DNA of 64,000 bases. Origin: GAS188 sp963794475 (GTDB taxonomy: Bacteria; Pseudomonadota; Alphaproteobacteria; Rhizobiales; Beijerinckiaceae). Each line of letters starts with the position of its first letter. Positions within the stretch are counted from its first letter, which is position 1. A model generated the notes under the pieces. It worked only from the letters and a program-made list of their open reading frames with translations. It was not told the origin of the DNA and did no database searches. The position numbers were made by a program, and so were the translations under genes. Below are positions 46,530-55,740 of this stretch, in pieces. Where the stretch lies: the NCBI GenBank assembly GCA_963794475.1, contig CAWCDW010000003.1:558001-622000 (forward strand), in the 5' to 3' direction.

Positions 46530-47752
46530 TCAGGGCGCCTTTCCCGGCTGCATTCCAAGGGCCTCGACATATCCGACATTCTCGCGCGTATTCTCGAAGC
46601 TCGCATTTCGCAAGAGGCCTTCGAGCGCGGCACGAGCGTGCTCGGGAGAGGGCCGCGGCTTCTTGGGTTTCGCGAAGGGGTCGCCCGGCGACTCCTGATA
46701 GGCCGCGAGCTCGTCCCAATATGTTGGCCTGGCGAAGGTTCGCATGCTCGCGCTCGCGTCCATGCGCTTATACGTCCAGAACGTCCAGCCTACATCCTTG
46801 CGCTCGAGCGCGAGCCTGAAGCTCTTGACCCAATCATCGGTATTCTCGCCGGACTCTCCAAGAAAAATCGGCACGTCGTATTTCTGTGAAAACTTCATAT
46901 GCTCATCAAAACTCTGCTCTATCGGTTTTTTCCAATATAAATGAAAAGTGTAGACAAGCTTATGGGTTAGTCGTTCCTTTTCGAACATGTCGGAGGGCGC
47001 GTCCGGTTGGACGCTTGTCAGGAAGAGGAGGTGGTTCCCGTCGACTTTCCGGATCGCCGCCGCGATCTTTTCATAGGCGTCGTCAAGCTTTGCCTGGCGG
47101 CGCTCCCCTTCCGGCGGCTCGGGCTCGCTGAGGAGATCGTAGCCGATGATCGTTCGATTTCCTGCGTAATGGCGCGCGATTCGCCGCCAGACCTCGGCTG
47201 TGCGCGAGAGGCAAGCCGCGTCGTCGTAAAGAAACGGATATCCGTAATCGATATTCCAGGATTGTGGCCGCAAGGGGCGGCGTGCATGTCGAGCAGCACG
47301 AAAAGACCGGCCTCCCCGCTCCACTCGACGACCCTGTCGAGAAGCTCGAAGCCGGTTCCGATCCAAGTGCCGGGATATTCCTCCGGCGTGAAGAGCCGGT
47401 AGTCGAAAGGCACCCGCACGATGTTCATTCCGGTCGCGCGGATGTAGCGAATATCATCGCGCGTGATGAAGGAATGATACCAGCGCCGCCAGAAAGCGTT
47501 GTCGGCCTCGGTCCCCACGAGCTCCTTGAAGACCTGCCGAATCTGCCAAGGAGCGATGGCCTTGGAAAAGCCAAGCATGTAGCCCTCGGGCACGAGCCAG
47601 CCGCCGAGATTGATGCCGCGCGGATGCAAGACTTTTCCGTCCGGACCGATGAGCTCGTGATCTCGCGCGGTCACGAAGCCATTTCTATCGACGGCGCCGG
47701 CAGAACGGCCGGGTAGCGCGGTAGCGCCCAGCACGATCGCGAGCATAAGCAT
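46530..47752 (-). CDS. Secreted GH5 glycoside hydrolase, one frameshift
   Basis: The ATG at 47750-47752 opens a signal peptide (MLMLAIVLGATALPGRSAGA). GH5 landmarks are RGINLGGWLVPEGYM, YIRATGMNIVRVPFDYRLF, LFVLLDMHAAPCGHN, then after a frame change near 47250 NIDYGYPFLYDDAACLSRTA, IIGYDLLSEPEPPEG (acid/base Glu), FHLYW and PIFLGESGENTDDW (nucleophile Glu). The usual Asn before the acid/base Glu is Ser here. It is a cellulase-like exo/endo-glucanase, probably acting on the exported glucan. It is the last gene of the GT2, Wzt, GalE, GH5 run. Confidence 0.8.
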
Positions 47753-47807
47753 TGGGATGCGGATCAGTGCGACATCTCCTTACTAGAAAAGGCGCAATCT
47801 GGGCACT

Positions 47808-48803
47808 TTACCCCACCAATAACCCCTTTTCATATGCCTTTTCGAACCACTTCCAAGCATGCTCGATTTGGATTTCAAGGTCGGGATAATCGGGTTGCCA
47901 GTTGAGGAGGTCGCGAGCGAGGCTCGAATCGCTGATCAGTGTCGGCGGATCGCCTGGGCGTCTCGGCAGCATCTCAGTGGCGATTGCCCGGCCTGTGATA
48001 TCTTGAGCGGCACGCACAACTTCAGCCACCGAGAAACCGCGCCCATTGCCGAGATTGAAGGCTCGGCTTGGTTTGTCTTGAGCAAGCCACTCGACGGCGG
48101 CGACATGAGCTCGCGCGAGATCCCCCACGTGCACGTAATCACGTATGCAGGTGCCGTCCCGCGTGGGATAGTCGTTGCCGAATATCTGGATTGCCGGCCG
48201 GCGGCCCGCGGCGGCCAAAAGCACGAGCGGAACGAGATGCGTCTCTGGTTCGTGCGATTCGCCGAGCTCACCGTCCGGATCGGCACCCGCGGCGTTGAAG
48301 TAGCGCAGGGTCACGTGCTTCATGCCGTGGGCGACTTCGGCGTCCATGAGCATGCGCTCCACGATGAGTTTCGTGCGCCCATAGGGGCTGACAGGGTCTT
48401 GTGGGTCGTTCTCTCGTAGGGGCAGGCGCGCTGGAATGCCGTAAGTTGCGCAGGAAGAGGAAAAAATGAAGTTCATGCAGCCGAAATCTCTGCAGGCTTG
48501 CAGGAGCTTAGCCGTGCCTCCCACATTGTTCTCGTAATAGCTGAGCGGATCGATGTTTGATTCGCCGACGTAGGCATAGGCCGCAAAGTGCAAGACTGCT
48601 GAGGGTCGCCAGCCCTCGAAAGCCCGCCGCAGATCCGCCTCGTTCCGCAAGTCGCCAGGCTGGAGCGGACCCCATCTTACGGCCCAGCGGTGGCCGCGCT
48701 CCAGATTGTCGAAGCAGATCGGCGTGTAACCTGCTCGCGCGAGGGCCTTGCAAGCATGGCTTCCGACAAACCCGGCACCGCCGGTCACGAGAACATTCTT
48801 CAT
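47808..48803 (-). CDS. galE: UDP-glucose 4-epimerase
   Basis: The protein has 331 residues from the ATG at 48801-48803. NAD-binding motif TGGAGFVGSH (7-16), ENNVGGTAKLL, the catalytic site around SSSCATYG and YGRTK (Tyr141, Lys145), and RYFNAAGADPDGELGE are as in bacterial GalE/ExoB. It interconverts UDP-glucose and UDP-galactose and so supplies galactose for polysaccharide synthesis. The gene is intact, with 40 bases after the Wzt-like gene and 55 before the GH5 gene. In rhizobia the orthologue within exo clusters is called exoB. Confidence 0.92.
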   Translation of the reverse strand: MKNVLVTGGAGFVGSHACKALARAGYTPICFDNLERGHRWAVRWGPLQPGDLRNEADLRRAFEGWRPSAVLHFAAYAYVGESNIDPLSYYENNVGGTAKLLQACRDFGCMNFIFSSSCATYGIPARLPLRENDPQDPVSPYGRTKLIVERMLMDAEVAHGMKHVTLRYFNAAGADPDGELGESHEPETHLVPLVLLAAAGRRPAIQIFGNDYPTRDGTCIRDYVHVGDLARAHVAAVEWLAQDKPSRAFNLGNGRGFSVAEVVRAAQDITGRAIATEMLPRRPGDPPTLISDSSLARDLLNWQPDYPDLEIQIEHAWKWFEKAYEKGLLVG

Positions 48804-48843
48804 CGCCTTCCCGTTCTGAACAAACCCGTCGACTTTGGATCGA

Positions 48844-50164
48844 TCAGGCGATGTTGGGAACGGCGGTTGCCGGCGGATTGGCGGATTTCGCAGATTCGAC
48901 GGGCGTCACAACCGCGTGAGACGTCGGTACGATAGACCCGTGATCGGGGGTGTAAGGGAAGCTTCGCTGAACGCTGGGATTCTCGGTGATCTCGATGGCT
49001 ACGGCCTGCCGAATGTTATCGACGGTCCTCATGTTATGCGTCCCAATCCAGAATTTGAGCCAATAGATGCCGGGCACCAAGGGCGGCAAGTCGACAAAAA
49101 CATCCACCCGGTATTTGCCCGGGGTAAAGCCGAAGAAGGGATAAGGCTTCGGCTCCGCTTGCATGATCACGCCCAGGTTTCGATCGACGAAATCTATGGA
49201 AATGAAAACCGGCGCGTTGGATGCTTCACAAGCGATATCGCAGGCGCACTCCAGCTTTAAGTTCGGCTGGGTGCCGCGGAGGCGAACTTCGATTTTTTCA
49301 AACCAGCTCTTGCGCTTCGCCAGGGAGTTGGGCCGCGTCCAGATGGAAGGCAAGGTGGCTTCCCATTCGGACGAATAGTCATCGAGCGCCGAGGCAACAT
49401 CCTTCTTTTGGGTGGCCATTCCCGACCTAAGAACAAAGGCGTGACTGCAAAGGCTGCGGATAGCCGCGTGATTATGGCTCACAAATAAGATTGTCCTGCC
49501 TTCACGAGAGGCAACGTCTTGCATCTTGCCGAGGCACTTTCTCTGGAACTCCGCGTCGCCGACCGCCAGGACTTCATCGATGATCAGGATTTCCGGCTCG
49601 AGATGGGCGGCGACGGCGAAGGCGAGGCGAACATACATTCCCGATGAGTAGCGCTTCACCGGCGTATCGAGGAATTTCTCGACTTCCGCGAAGGCGACGA
49701 TCTCGTCGAATTTCTTTCGGATCTCGCGTCGGGTCATGCCGAGGATGGCGCCGTTGAGGAAGATGTTCTCCCGGCCCGTCAGCTCGGGATGAAAGCCGGT
49801 GCCGACCTCGAGGAGGCTCGCGACGCGCCCGCGCAGCGTGACGCGGCCGCCTGTCGGCTCGGTGATGCGGCTGAGGATCTTGAGCAGCGTGCTTTTGCCG
49901 GCGCCATTGCGGCCGATGATGCCGATGACCTCGCCCTGCTTGACCTCGAAACTCACATCCTTGAGCGCCCAGAATTCCTCGATCTCGTCGCCCTGAACGA
50001 CTTGGCGCCCACGCAGCATATCGACAGCTTTGCGCGCAAAATCCTGTAGCGCCATGCGCGATCACATCGCGCAGAGCCGTATAGTTATGATGACGACGCT
50101 CGGTAATATGCCCGACGAGATAGCTCTTGGAGAGATTCTCGACCGTGATGACGGTGTTGGTCAT
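48844..50164 (-). CDS. ABC transporter ATP-binding protein of polysaccharide export (Wzt-like), one frameshift
   Basis: The ATG at 50162-50164 starts MTNTVITVENLSKSYLVGHI and TALRDVIA. The frame changes near 50057 to ALQDFARKAVDMLRGRQVVQ and then stays open. Walker A is GIIGRNGAGKST, the signature is KRYSSGMYVRLAFAVAAHL, and Walker B is ILIIDEVLAVGD. A C-terminal Wzt-type carbohydrate-binding domain (about 270 onward, FGFTPGKYRVDVFVDLPPLV) recognises the chain end in related systems. It pairs with the Wzm-like permease at 56919 to export a lipid-linked glycan across the inner membrane. The permease is not adjacent, which is unusual. Confidence 0.85.
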
Positions 50165-50185
50165 GAGGACGAGGCTTCAGCCCTA

Positions 50186-51166
50186 TCAAGAAGTCGGTTC
50201 CCGGGACGTAAACATCTGACGAACGGCATGTCTCTTCTCTCGTATTGTTCTCATGACCCTCATCCCGACCGTCATAGCCACGTGGTAGGCCATTTTAAAG
50301 GTGTATCTATCGTGATCCCTGAAGCAGGTCTTCAACACCAGCCAAAATAGATGTGCCCACTGCCGATTATCCAAGGCCTTCCACCAAGCCCACATCGAAT
50401 CTTGGAAGGCTATTACGGGCGAAAGGCCATTCTCGCAAAGCTTCCCATTGAGGTAATCCTCTAGCGCGCGCTCGAATTCGGGCGTGGTGCGGCGGCCTCT
50501 CGCATACCAACGATTTTCACCGTGGACACGGTATGTACTAAGCGTCTCGGGAAGAGAGTGAACTTCCGCCACAAGGGACGCGCCAAGAACGATGAACGCG
50601 TCGGCGGAAATCCGGACTTCCTTCTCTGGTAACGGAAAAAGGAGATGTTTGAGCGCCCGATTGATGGAAATGGTGCTGGTCGGACCCGCCTCGTGCCACA
50701 GAAACCGATGCCGTTTTGCGAAATCGTACAAATTAAGCGGCGATGCATGCGTCCTGCTAAGCGCTGGTCCATCGAGTTCGACACCCGTCTCATTCTTCAT
50801 CGTCAGCAAATCATGCATCATTGCGGGCTTCGCATCGAGGCCGCGCTCGTGGAAAGTCTCGACGATTCGCTCCACTTTTTCCGGATGGAAAACATCATCC
50901 GCGTCGAGAAAGCATAATATGTCCCCCCTGCTGGCCGCGACGCCGGCATTGAATGCGGAGCCCTGTCCGCCGTTTTCCTTGTAGACCGGGTTGATCCGTT
51001 CGCCGTACCGCGCAATCACGTCGTGCGAGAGGTCGGTGGACCCGTCGTCGACGACGATCACTTGGACCGGTGAGTATGTCTGTTCCAGCGCGCTTTCAAT
51101 GGACTGGGGCAGAAAGCGGGCATAGTTGTAGTTGTTGATGATGACACTTACTAGAGGACCAGACAT
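50186..51166 (-). CDS. Family 2 glycosyltransferase
   Basis: The protein has 326 residues from the ATG at 51164-51166. GT-A motifs are VSVIINNYNYARFLPQSIES, VQVIVVDDGSTDLS, NGGQGSAFNAGVAAS and ILCFLDADDVFHPEKV (DxD). The C-terminal half is helical and ends with a basic stretch. The gene is intact and leads the minus-strand run GT2, Wzt, GalE, GH5, with 21 bases to the Wzt start. It likely adds a sugar to the ABC-exported glycan. A 5' hairpin lies just upstream. Confidence 0.83.
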   Translation of the reverse strand: MSGPLVSVIINNYNYARFLPQSIESALEQTYSPVQVIVVDDGSTDLSHDVIARYGERINPVYKENGGQGSAFNAGVAASRGDILCFLDADDVFHPEKVERIVETFHERGLDAKPAMMHDLLTMKNETGVELDGPALSRTHASPLNLYDFAKRHRFLWHEAGPTSTISINRALKHLLFPLPEKEVRISADAFIVLGASLVAEVHSLPETLSTYRVHGENRWYARGRRTTPEFERALEDYLNGKLCENGLSPVIAFQDSMWAWWKALDNRQWAHLFWLVLKTCFRDHDRYTFKMAYHVAMTVGMRVMRTIREKRHAVRQMFTSREPTS

Positions 51167-51197
51167 CGTTTTTCACTCACCAAATAGCGAATCCCAC

Positions 51198-51225
51198 CCT
51201 TAACTTCTCAACCAAAGAGTTAAGG
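51198..51225 (-). promoter_or_regulatory. Hairpin in the leader of the GT2-Wzt-GalE-GH5 run
   Basis: CCTTAAC (51198-51204) and GTTAAGG (51219-51225) pair perfectly and extend inward with TCT/AGA past a single bulged base. The element lies about 30 bases upstream of the start at 51166. It may be a regulator site or a leader RNA hairpin. The remaining gap to 51535 (368 bases in all) shows no gene. Confidence 0.35.
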
Positions 51226-51534
51226 ATTCATTGTCGCTATTTTACTTTCTGTCTTCCGCGAGCCGAAATCTCAGGACTTCCCGTCCCCGGCTCGGCGCGC
51301 CGCAGCACGTGACATCGAGAAAAATATGATCCAAGCGGGTATGCTGTCAGTGAAATGCCGCGACAAAGTCGGAGGGTGAATTCGCCGAGCCGGCCTCGAC
51401 AGCGAGCCGGGATTTTTTCTGCAATGTACGTGCCTCTCATTGACCCTACGCTTAGTTGATGAGCCGTCATGTAAACCAGCGCTCCTTCCATTTCGGGATT
51501 GACGAATAAGATATTCCCACAGAATACGGCCGTC

Positions 51535-52455
51535 ATGAAGGCGAGTGTCGTCATTTGTTCCCATAATCCTCGGCCGGACTATTTGGCGCGGGTATTGGGG
51601 GCATTGAAAAATCAGACATTGCCGAAAGAGCAATGGGAACTGATACTCGTCGATAACGCCTCGACAGAGGTGTTGAAAGATCGGTTTGATCTTTCGTGGC
51701 AACCGAATCATAGACACGTCATCGAACCTCAAATTGGCCTCTCTGTGGCACGGCGACGCGCCATGCAGGTGGCCGCGTCCGACTTGATCATCTTCGTCGA
51801 TGACGACAATGTTCTCGATCGCGACTACGTCTCCCGAGCCGTCGAAATCGCCGCGGGATGGCCAAAATTAGGGACTTTTGGAAGCGCGCAAATCACGCCC
51901 GAGTTTGAATGCGAGCCCGCACCGTATGTCGCTAAAATCCTGCCTTGCCTCGCGCTACGAAACTCTGACGAAACGCGCTGGGCGAGCCACCCCGATTGGC
52001 ACGCAATGCCTTGGGGAGCCGGTTTATGTGTGCGTCGATCCGTAGCGAACGCCTATCGTGAGCTCGATACGACCGTCGCAATCTCCGACCGCAAGGGCTC
52101 GGTGTTGCTGAGCGGAGGAGATGTCGAGCTCTCATATGTGGCGTCCAGCATAGGGCTGGGGATGGGTGTTTTCCCCGAGCTCGGAATTATTCACCTCATC
52201 CCAAAGGAGCGAGTCGCCAAGAGTTACCTCCTGCAGATCGTTACCGGTACCGCGATTTCGAATGCCTTGATCGCGTATAAATGGCACGGCATTCCCCCTT
52301 CCTCTCCCCTCACGCCGAGAGGCGCGCTCTCCGTGCTTAAGCATATGGCTTTCTTGAGCGGGATCGAGCGTGAAGAATACCTTGCCAAGCTGCGCGGGGC
52401 CATCAAGGCTGGAGCGATGATCCGTGAGATCGAGGCTTCACGACATCATCGTTGA
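51535..52455 (+). CDS. Family 2 glycosyltransferase
   Basis: The protein has 306 residues from the ATG at 51535 (MKASVVICSHNPRPDYLARV). An in-frame TTG at 51499 is less likely. Motifs are ELILVDNASTEVLK, EPQIGLSVARRRAMQ, LIIFVDDDNVLDRDYV (metal-binding DDD) and MPWGAGLCVRRSVANAY. Later come LLSGGDVELSYVASSIGLGM and a helical end. It is intact. The base composition at third positions looks a little less GC-rich than the ligD region. It is the first of three plus-strand glycosyltransferases and belongs to the same subgroup as the two that follow. Confidence 0.83.
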   Translation: MKASVVICSHNPRPDYLARVLGALKNQTLPKEQWELILVDNASTEVLKDRFDLSWQPNHRHVIEPQIGLSVARRRAMQVAASDLIIFVDDDNVLDRDYVSRAVEIAAGWPKLGTFGSAQITPEFECEPAPYVAKILPCLALRNSDETRWASHPDWHAMPWGAGLCVRRSVANAYRELDTTVAISDRKGSVLLSGGDVELSYVASSIGLGMGVFPELGIIHLIPKERVAKSYLLQIVTGTAISNALIAYKWHGIPPSSPLTPRGALSVLKHMAFLSGIEREEYLAKLRGAIKAGAMIREIEASRHHR

Positions 52456-52778
52456 CAAAGAAAATGATCATGCGTTCCCGGCCACCAAGTTTAGCCCGAA
52501 ATGGAAATTATCCTCAGGATTTCCCATCAGTCCTGGGCGGGGCCGCAGCGCCGAACGCTCGTTCCTCGCCGGGCGTTGGAGGTACCACGACGGTGTGCGC
52601 GCATGATCTCCATGCAAAGTAATCCAAGCCACCATTCATGCCGGCAAGTGCGCTTGCGCGAGCAAATCGGATTGGCTGAACGGGCGATGAAGCTCCCGGC
52701 CACCCTACCATCCGATTTTGCATTGTTGACTGGGCATGGAAGTGGGAGGTATCCGGCTATTGAAGGGGGCAGGTAGGT
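52456..52778. other. Intergenic stretch before the duplicated glycosyltransferases
   Basis: About 320 bases with no supported gene. An AGGTAGGT box lies directly before the ATG at 52779. Short frames exist on both strands without family pattern. The stretch is not repeated between the two duplicate genes, which are separated by only two bases. Confidence 0.35.
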
Positions 52779-53708
52779 ATGAAGCTCTCCATTATCGTCT
52801 CCACCCACAACCGGGCGCACGCCATCCGCGGATGCCTGGATTCGATCGCGGCCGCCTTGGCCTCTGCCGCGCCCGTGGAAGCCGAAATCGTCATCGTAGA
52901 TAACGGTTCGACCGACGACACGCAGCAGGTGATCAAGGCCTGGACGGCCAATTGCAGCTTCCCCGTGCAACTGCTCTGCGGACCCAAGCCGAGCCGGGGC
53001 CTATCACACGCGCATAACCGGGCATTTCGGGCCGCGCGCGGCGACTTGCTGGCATTTACCGACGACGACTGCCGGTTGAGCAAAGATTATGTCACGCAAC
53101 TCCTGTCCCACGACGCCGACGATACCGACCTGGTACTGCGGGGCGGCCGCATCGAGCTCGGCGATCCGACGGATCTGCCGCTCACGATCAACACCACACC
53201 CACCCTCACACGCTGGAGGCTGAGCGAAAACTCAGCGAGACGTCAAAGCTTCTTCGGCAAGGTTAATGGCTGCAACATGACGATGCGCCGCGCACTCATG
53301 GAACGTATCGGGCCTTTCGACGAGAGCTTCGGCCCCGGCGCGCGCATTAGTGCAGGTGGCGATACGGACTACCTCTTTCGCGCCTATCTGGCCGGGGCAA
53401 CGATCGAGTATGTTCCGGACATGACGGTCTTACATTACCACGGCAGAAAGACACGGTCCGCGGGATTTAAGCTCTTCGCAGGCTACATGGCCGCCAATGG
53501 TGCCTTGTATGTAAGATATCTCTTTAAAGGCCCTGAATTGTGCCGACCTCTTTACTGGGATATCAAGAGTGCTGTGAAGGAACTTCTTACAGGAAGTAAT
53601 CTTTTTCACCCGGACGTAGGTTTTTCTTACAAGCACAAACTTGCCTACTCCGTGGCAGGAGCGTTCAAATATCTGTTCATGCCGAAGAGTTGGGCGATGG
53701 GCCAGTAG
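52779..53708 (+). CDS. Family 2 glycosyltransferase (tandem copy 1)
   Basis: The protein has 309 residues from the ATG at 52779. Motifs are KLSIIVSTHNRAHAIRGCLD, EIVIVDNGSTDDTQQV, RGLSHAHNRAFRAARGD, LLAFTDDDCRLSKDYV and GGDTDYLFRAYLAGATIEYV. The C-terminal half has helical segments that may be membrane-associated. It is nearly identical in long stretches to the next gene, with the same TFDDDCRLS-type core and INTTPTLxRWRLSENSAR block. It probably transfers one sugar residue in glycan assembly. The donor is unknown. Confidence 0.83.
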   Translation: MKLSIIVSTHNRAHAIRGCLDSIAAALASAAPVEAEIVIVDNGSTDDTQQVIKAWTANCSFPVQLLCGPKPSRGLSHAHNRAFRAARGDLLAFTDDDCRLSKDYVTQLLSHDADDTDLVLRGGRIELGDPTDLPLTINTTPTLTRWRLSENSARRQSFFGKVNGCNMTMRRALMERIGPFDESFGPGARISAGGDTDYLFRAYLAGATIEYVPDMTVLHYHGRKTRSAGFKLFAGYMAANGALYVRYLFKGPELCRPLYWDIKSAVKELLTGSNLFHPDVGFSYKHKLAYSVAGAFKYLFMPKSWAMGQ

Positions 53709-53710
53709 TC

Positions 53711-54664
53711 ATGAAGCTCTCGATCATCGTCGCCACCCGCAACCGGGCCCACACGATCCGCGGATGCCTCGACTCGATCGCGGCCGCATTGACCTTTGCC
53801 GCGCCCCTGGACGCCGAAATCGTCGTCGTTGATAACGGTTCGACCGACGACACGCAGGCGGTGATCAAGGCATGGACAGCCGCTTGCAGCTTTCCCGTGC
53901 AACTGCTCTTCGAACCCAAACCGGGCCTTTCCCGCGCGCATAATCGAGCGTTTCGGGCCGCGCGCGGCGAGTTGCTGGCATTTACCGACGACGACTGTCG
54001 TTTGAGCACGGACTACGTCGCGCAACTGCTGTCCCACGACGCCGGCGATATCGACCTCGTATTGCGGGGCGGCCGGATCGAACTTGGCGATCCGACAGAC
54101 CTGCCGCTCACGATCAACACCACACCTACCCTCATGCGCTGGAGGCTGAGCGAAAACTCAGCAAGGCATCAAAGCTTCTGCGGCAAGATCAGTGGCTGCA
54201 ACATGACGATGCGTCGCACGCTCGTCGAACGTCTCGGGCCTTTCGACGAAGACTTTGGTTCAGGGTCCTCGATCGGATCCGGTGCGGACGCCGATTATGC
54301 GGTTCGCGCCTATCTTGCCGGGGCCACGATTGAGTACGTCCCGGACATGAGCGTCACGCACTTCCACGGTAGGAAAACAGCCGCGGCCGCCAGAGCACTC
54401 CTCCGACGCTACATGGCCGCCAACGGCGCCCTATATATGCGCTATCTCTTCCGGGATCCGAACTTTTGCCGGCCGTTCTACTGGGACCTGAAAAGTGCCT
54501 TGAAAGAGATGATCACGGGCAGCAATGGCTTTTGGCCCGAGATCGGATTTTCCTATAGGCACAAGGCCCTCTACTCCGTGCAAGGGGCTGTGAAATACAT
54601 CTTCATGCGCAAATGTTCCACCGAACTGAAGCCCCATCGAAACGCCGCAGAGATGGCTTTTTAA
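53711..54664 (+). CDS. Family 2 glycosyltransferase (tandem copy 2)
   Basis: The protein has 317 residues from the ATG at 53711, two bases after the previous stop. Motifs are KLSIIVATRNRAHTIRGCLD, EIVVVDNGSTDDTQAV, PGLSRAHNRAFRAARGE, LLAFTDDDCRLSTDYV and GADADYAVRAYLAGATIEYV. It differs from copy 1 mainly in the last third and carries a slightly longer tail (KPHRNAAEMAF). The pair arose by tandem duplication, and the difference in the metal-site neighbourhood (GGDTDY versus GADADY) may reflect altered acceptor use. It converges on the ATP-grasp gene with 12 bases between stops. Confidence 0.83.
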   Translation: MKLSIIVATRNRAHTIRGCLDSIAAALTFAAPLDAEIVVVDNGSTDDTQAVIKAWTAACSFPVQLLFEPKPGLSRAHNRAFRAARGELLAFTDDDCRLSTDYVAQLLSHDAGDIDLVLRGGRIELGDPTDLPLTINTTPTLMRWRLSENSARHQSFCGKISGCNMTMRRTLVERLGPFDEDFGSGSSIGSGADADYAVRAYLAGATIEYVPDMSVTHFHGRKTAAAARALLRRYMAANGALYMRYLFRDPNFCRPFYWDLKSALKEMITGSNGFWPEIGFSYRHKALYSVQGAVKYIFMRKCSTELKPHRNAAEMAF

Positions 54665-54676
54665 ACGCGGGTCCGG

Positions 54677-55605
54677 CTACTTCCAAAGAGCGCCGATTAT
54701 CTTATCGAACTCCGGCGGATGGACGCGGCCGATCCCGGATCCGGGGTAGAAGGTCATTTCGCCGAATACCGGCTTTTTGCCAATCTCATAGAGATCCACT
54801 CGAACGAAGGGAAGGTCCTCCGCCAGCGCTTCGGCGCCGGCTATCATTTGTTCGAGTGACGACGGACGAGGAATCTCACGAAGCTCCAGGGGGTGTCTTT
54901 CGAGGTCTATCGCAAACGGCAATCGGTTCCAGCTGCGGTCGAAGAAGGCGCGCTTGGGCGCGGCCTCCCTATCGGTGTCGACGTGGATGAACTCCACCCT
55001 ACCCCCAAACACCCAGAGTTTATAGTCAAACGGCAGATCGTTAGTCGCGCCGAGAAACGGCTCTACAATGACCTTCGGCTTTATCTGGCTATACAGCCAC
55101 TCGCCCATGTAATGGCCAAATCTCTCGCTCGCCCAGTTCTCGTAGCTTTTTTCTATTTTATCCCAGTCGCGCTCGGCTTCGGAGCGCACGAAAATATTCC
55201 ATCCCGAACCGCTATTCATTTTGACGACGAATGGCAAAGGCCATGTGCGCTCCTCGCGCGGCGGAAGCTGTTCGCCGGACCATAGCGTTGGAACAACCCA
55301 CTCTACCCCGAGCTTGGACCGCACGAAATCCTTTACCAGAAGCTTGTCTGCCCGTAGCGGCAGCCTGGGATCGCGATCTTGTATTTTTCTGTATTGGATT
55401 TTTTCGCTGAGCGTTTTTGGGGAGATCAAATTAGGAGGCCGGTGAAAGGCTCTCCAGGTACTGCCGCACGCAACGATAGGTGATACGGAATTTCTCGGGA
55501 CAAACTTCTCGTGCGATGCTTCTCACCCGCGCCGTGACGGGATTGCGATGTGCTGGAACCGAGAGGTGGGCTTCCTTCGAGAGCAGATTAATCATCGGCC
55601 GTCGC
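54677..55605 (-). CDS. TupA-like ATP-grasp ligase (second copy), one frameshift
   Basis: The main frame (54677-55429) has LISPKTLSEKIQYRKIQDRD, KLLVKDFVRSKLGVEWVVPT, LPFVVKMNSGSGWNIFV (ATP-binding loop), KVIVEPFLG, LPFDYKLWVFGGRVEFIHVD and LPFVRVDLYEIGKKPVFGEM. Upstream, a 54-codon frame from an ATG at 55603-55605 (MINLLSKEAHLSVPAHRNPV ... CPEKFRITYRCVRQYLESLS) joins it after a frame change near 55440 and supplies the usual N-terminal part. TupA-type ligases add amino acids to polysaccharides. It stands alone between converging glycosyltransferases and the divergent acyltransferase. Confidence 0.78.
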
Positions 55606-55740
55606 TTTTTTTGACATGATTTTTCATCATAGCTACTTTAGCTTTCCGAACAAGGTTTGGAGAACGCGGTAGCTTTTTGCCTTATAGCATGGCGCCTCGC
55701 CCGTCGGGGCGCAATGGTTTGTCATTTGGGGTAATCCTGA

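Larger units (their letters stand above)
52779..54664 (+). repeat. Tandem gene duplication, period about 932 bases
   Basis: The two neighbouring glycosyltransferase genes match at DNA level over most of their length at an offset of 932 bases. An example is the shared CATTTACCGACGACGACTG block and the GATCCGAC-GA-CTGCCGCTCA block. Divergence increases toward the 3' ends. Confidence 0.8.

Noticed and set aside
52779..54664. The 932-base repeat as an insertion sequence or transposon
   Set aside because: Both units are glycosyltransferase genes with GT-A motifs. No terminal inverted repeats or transposase are present.
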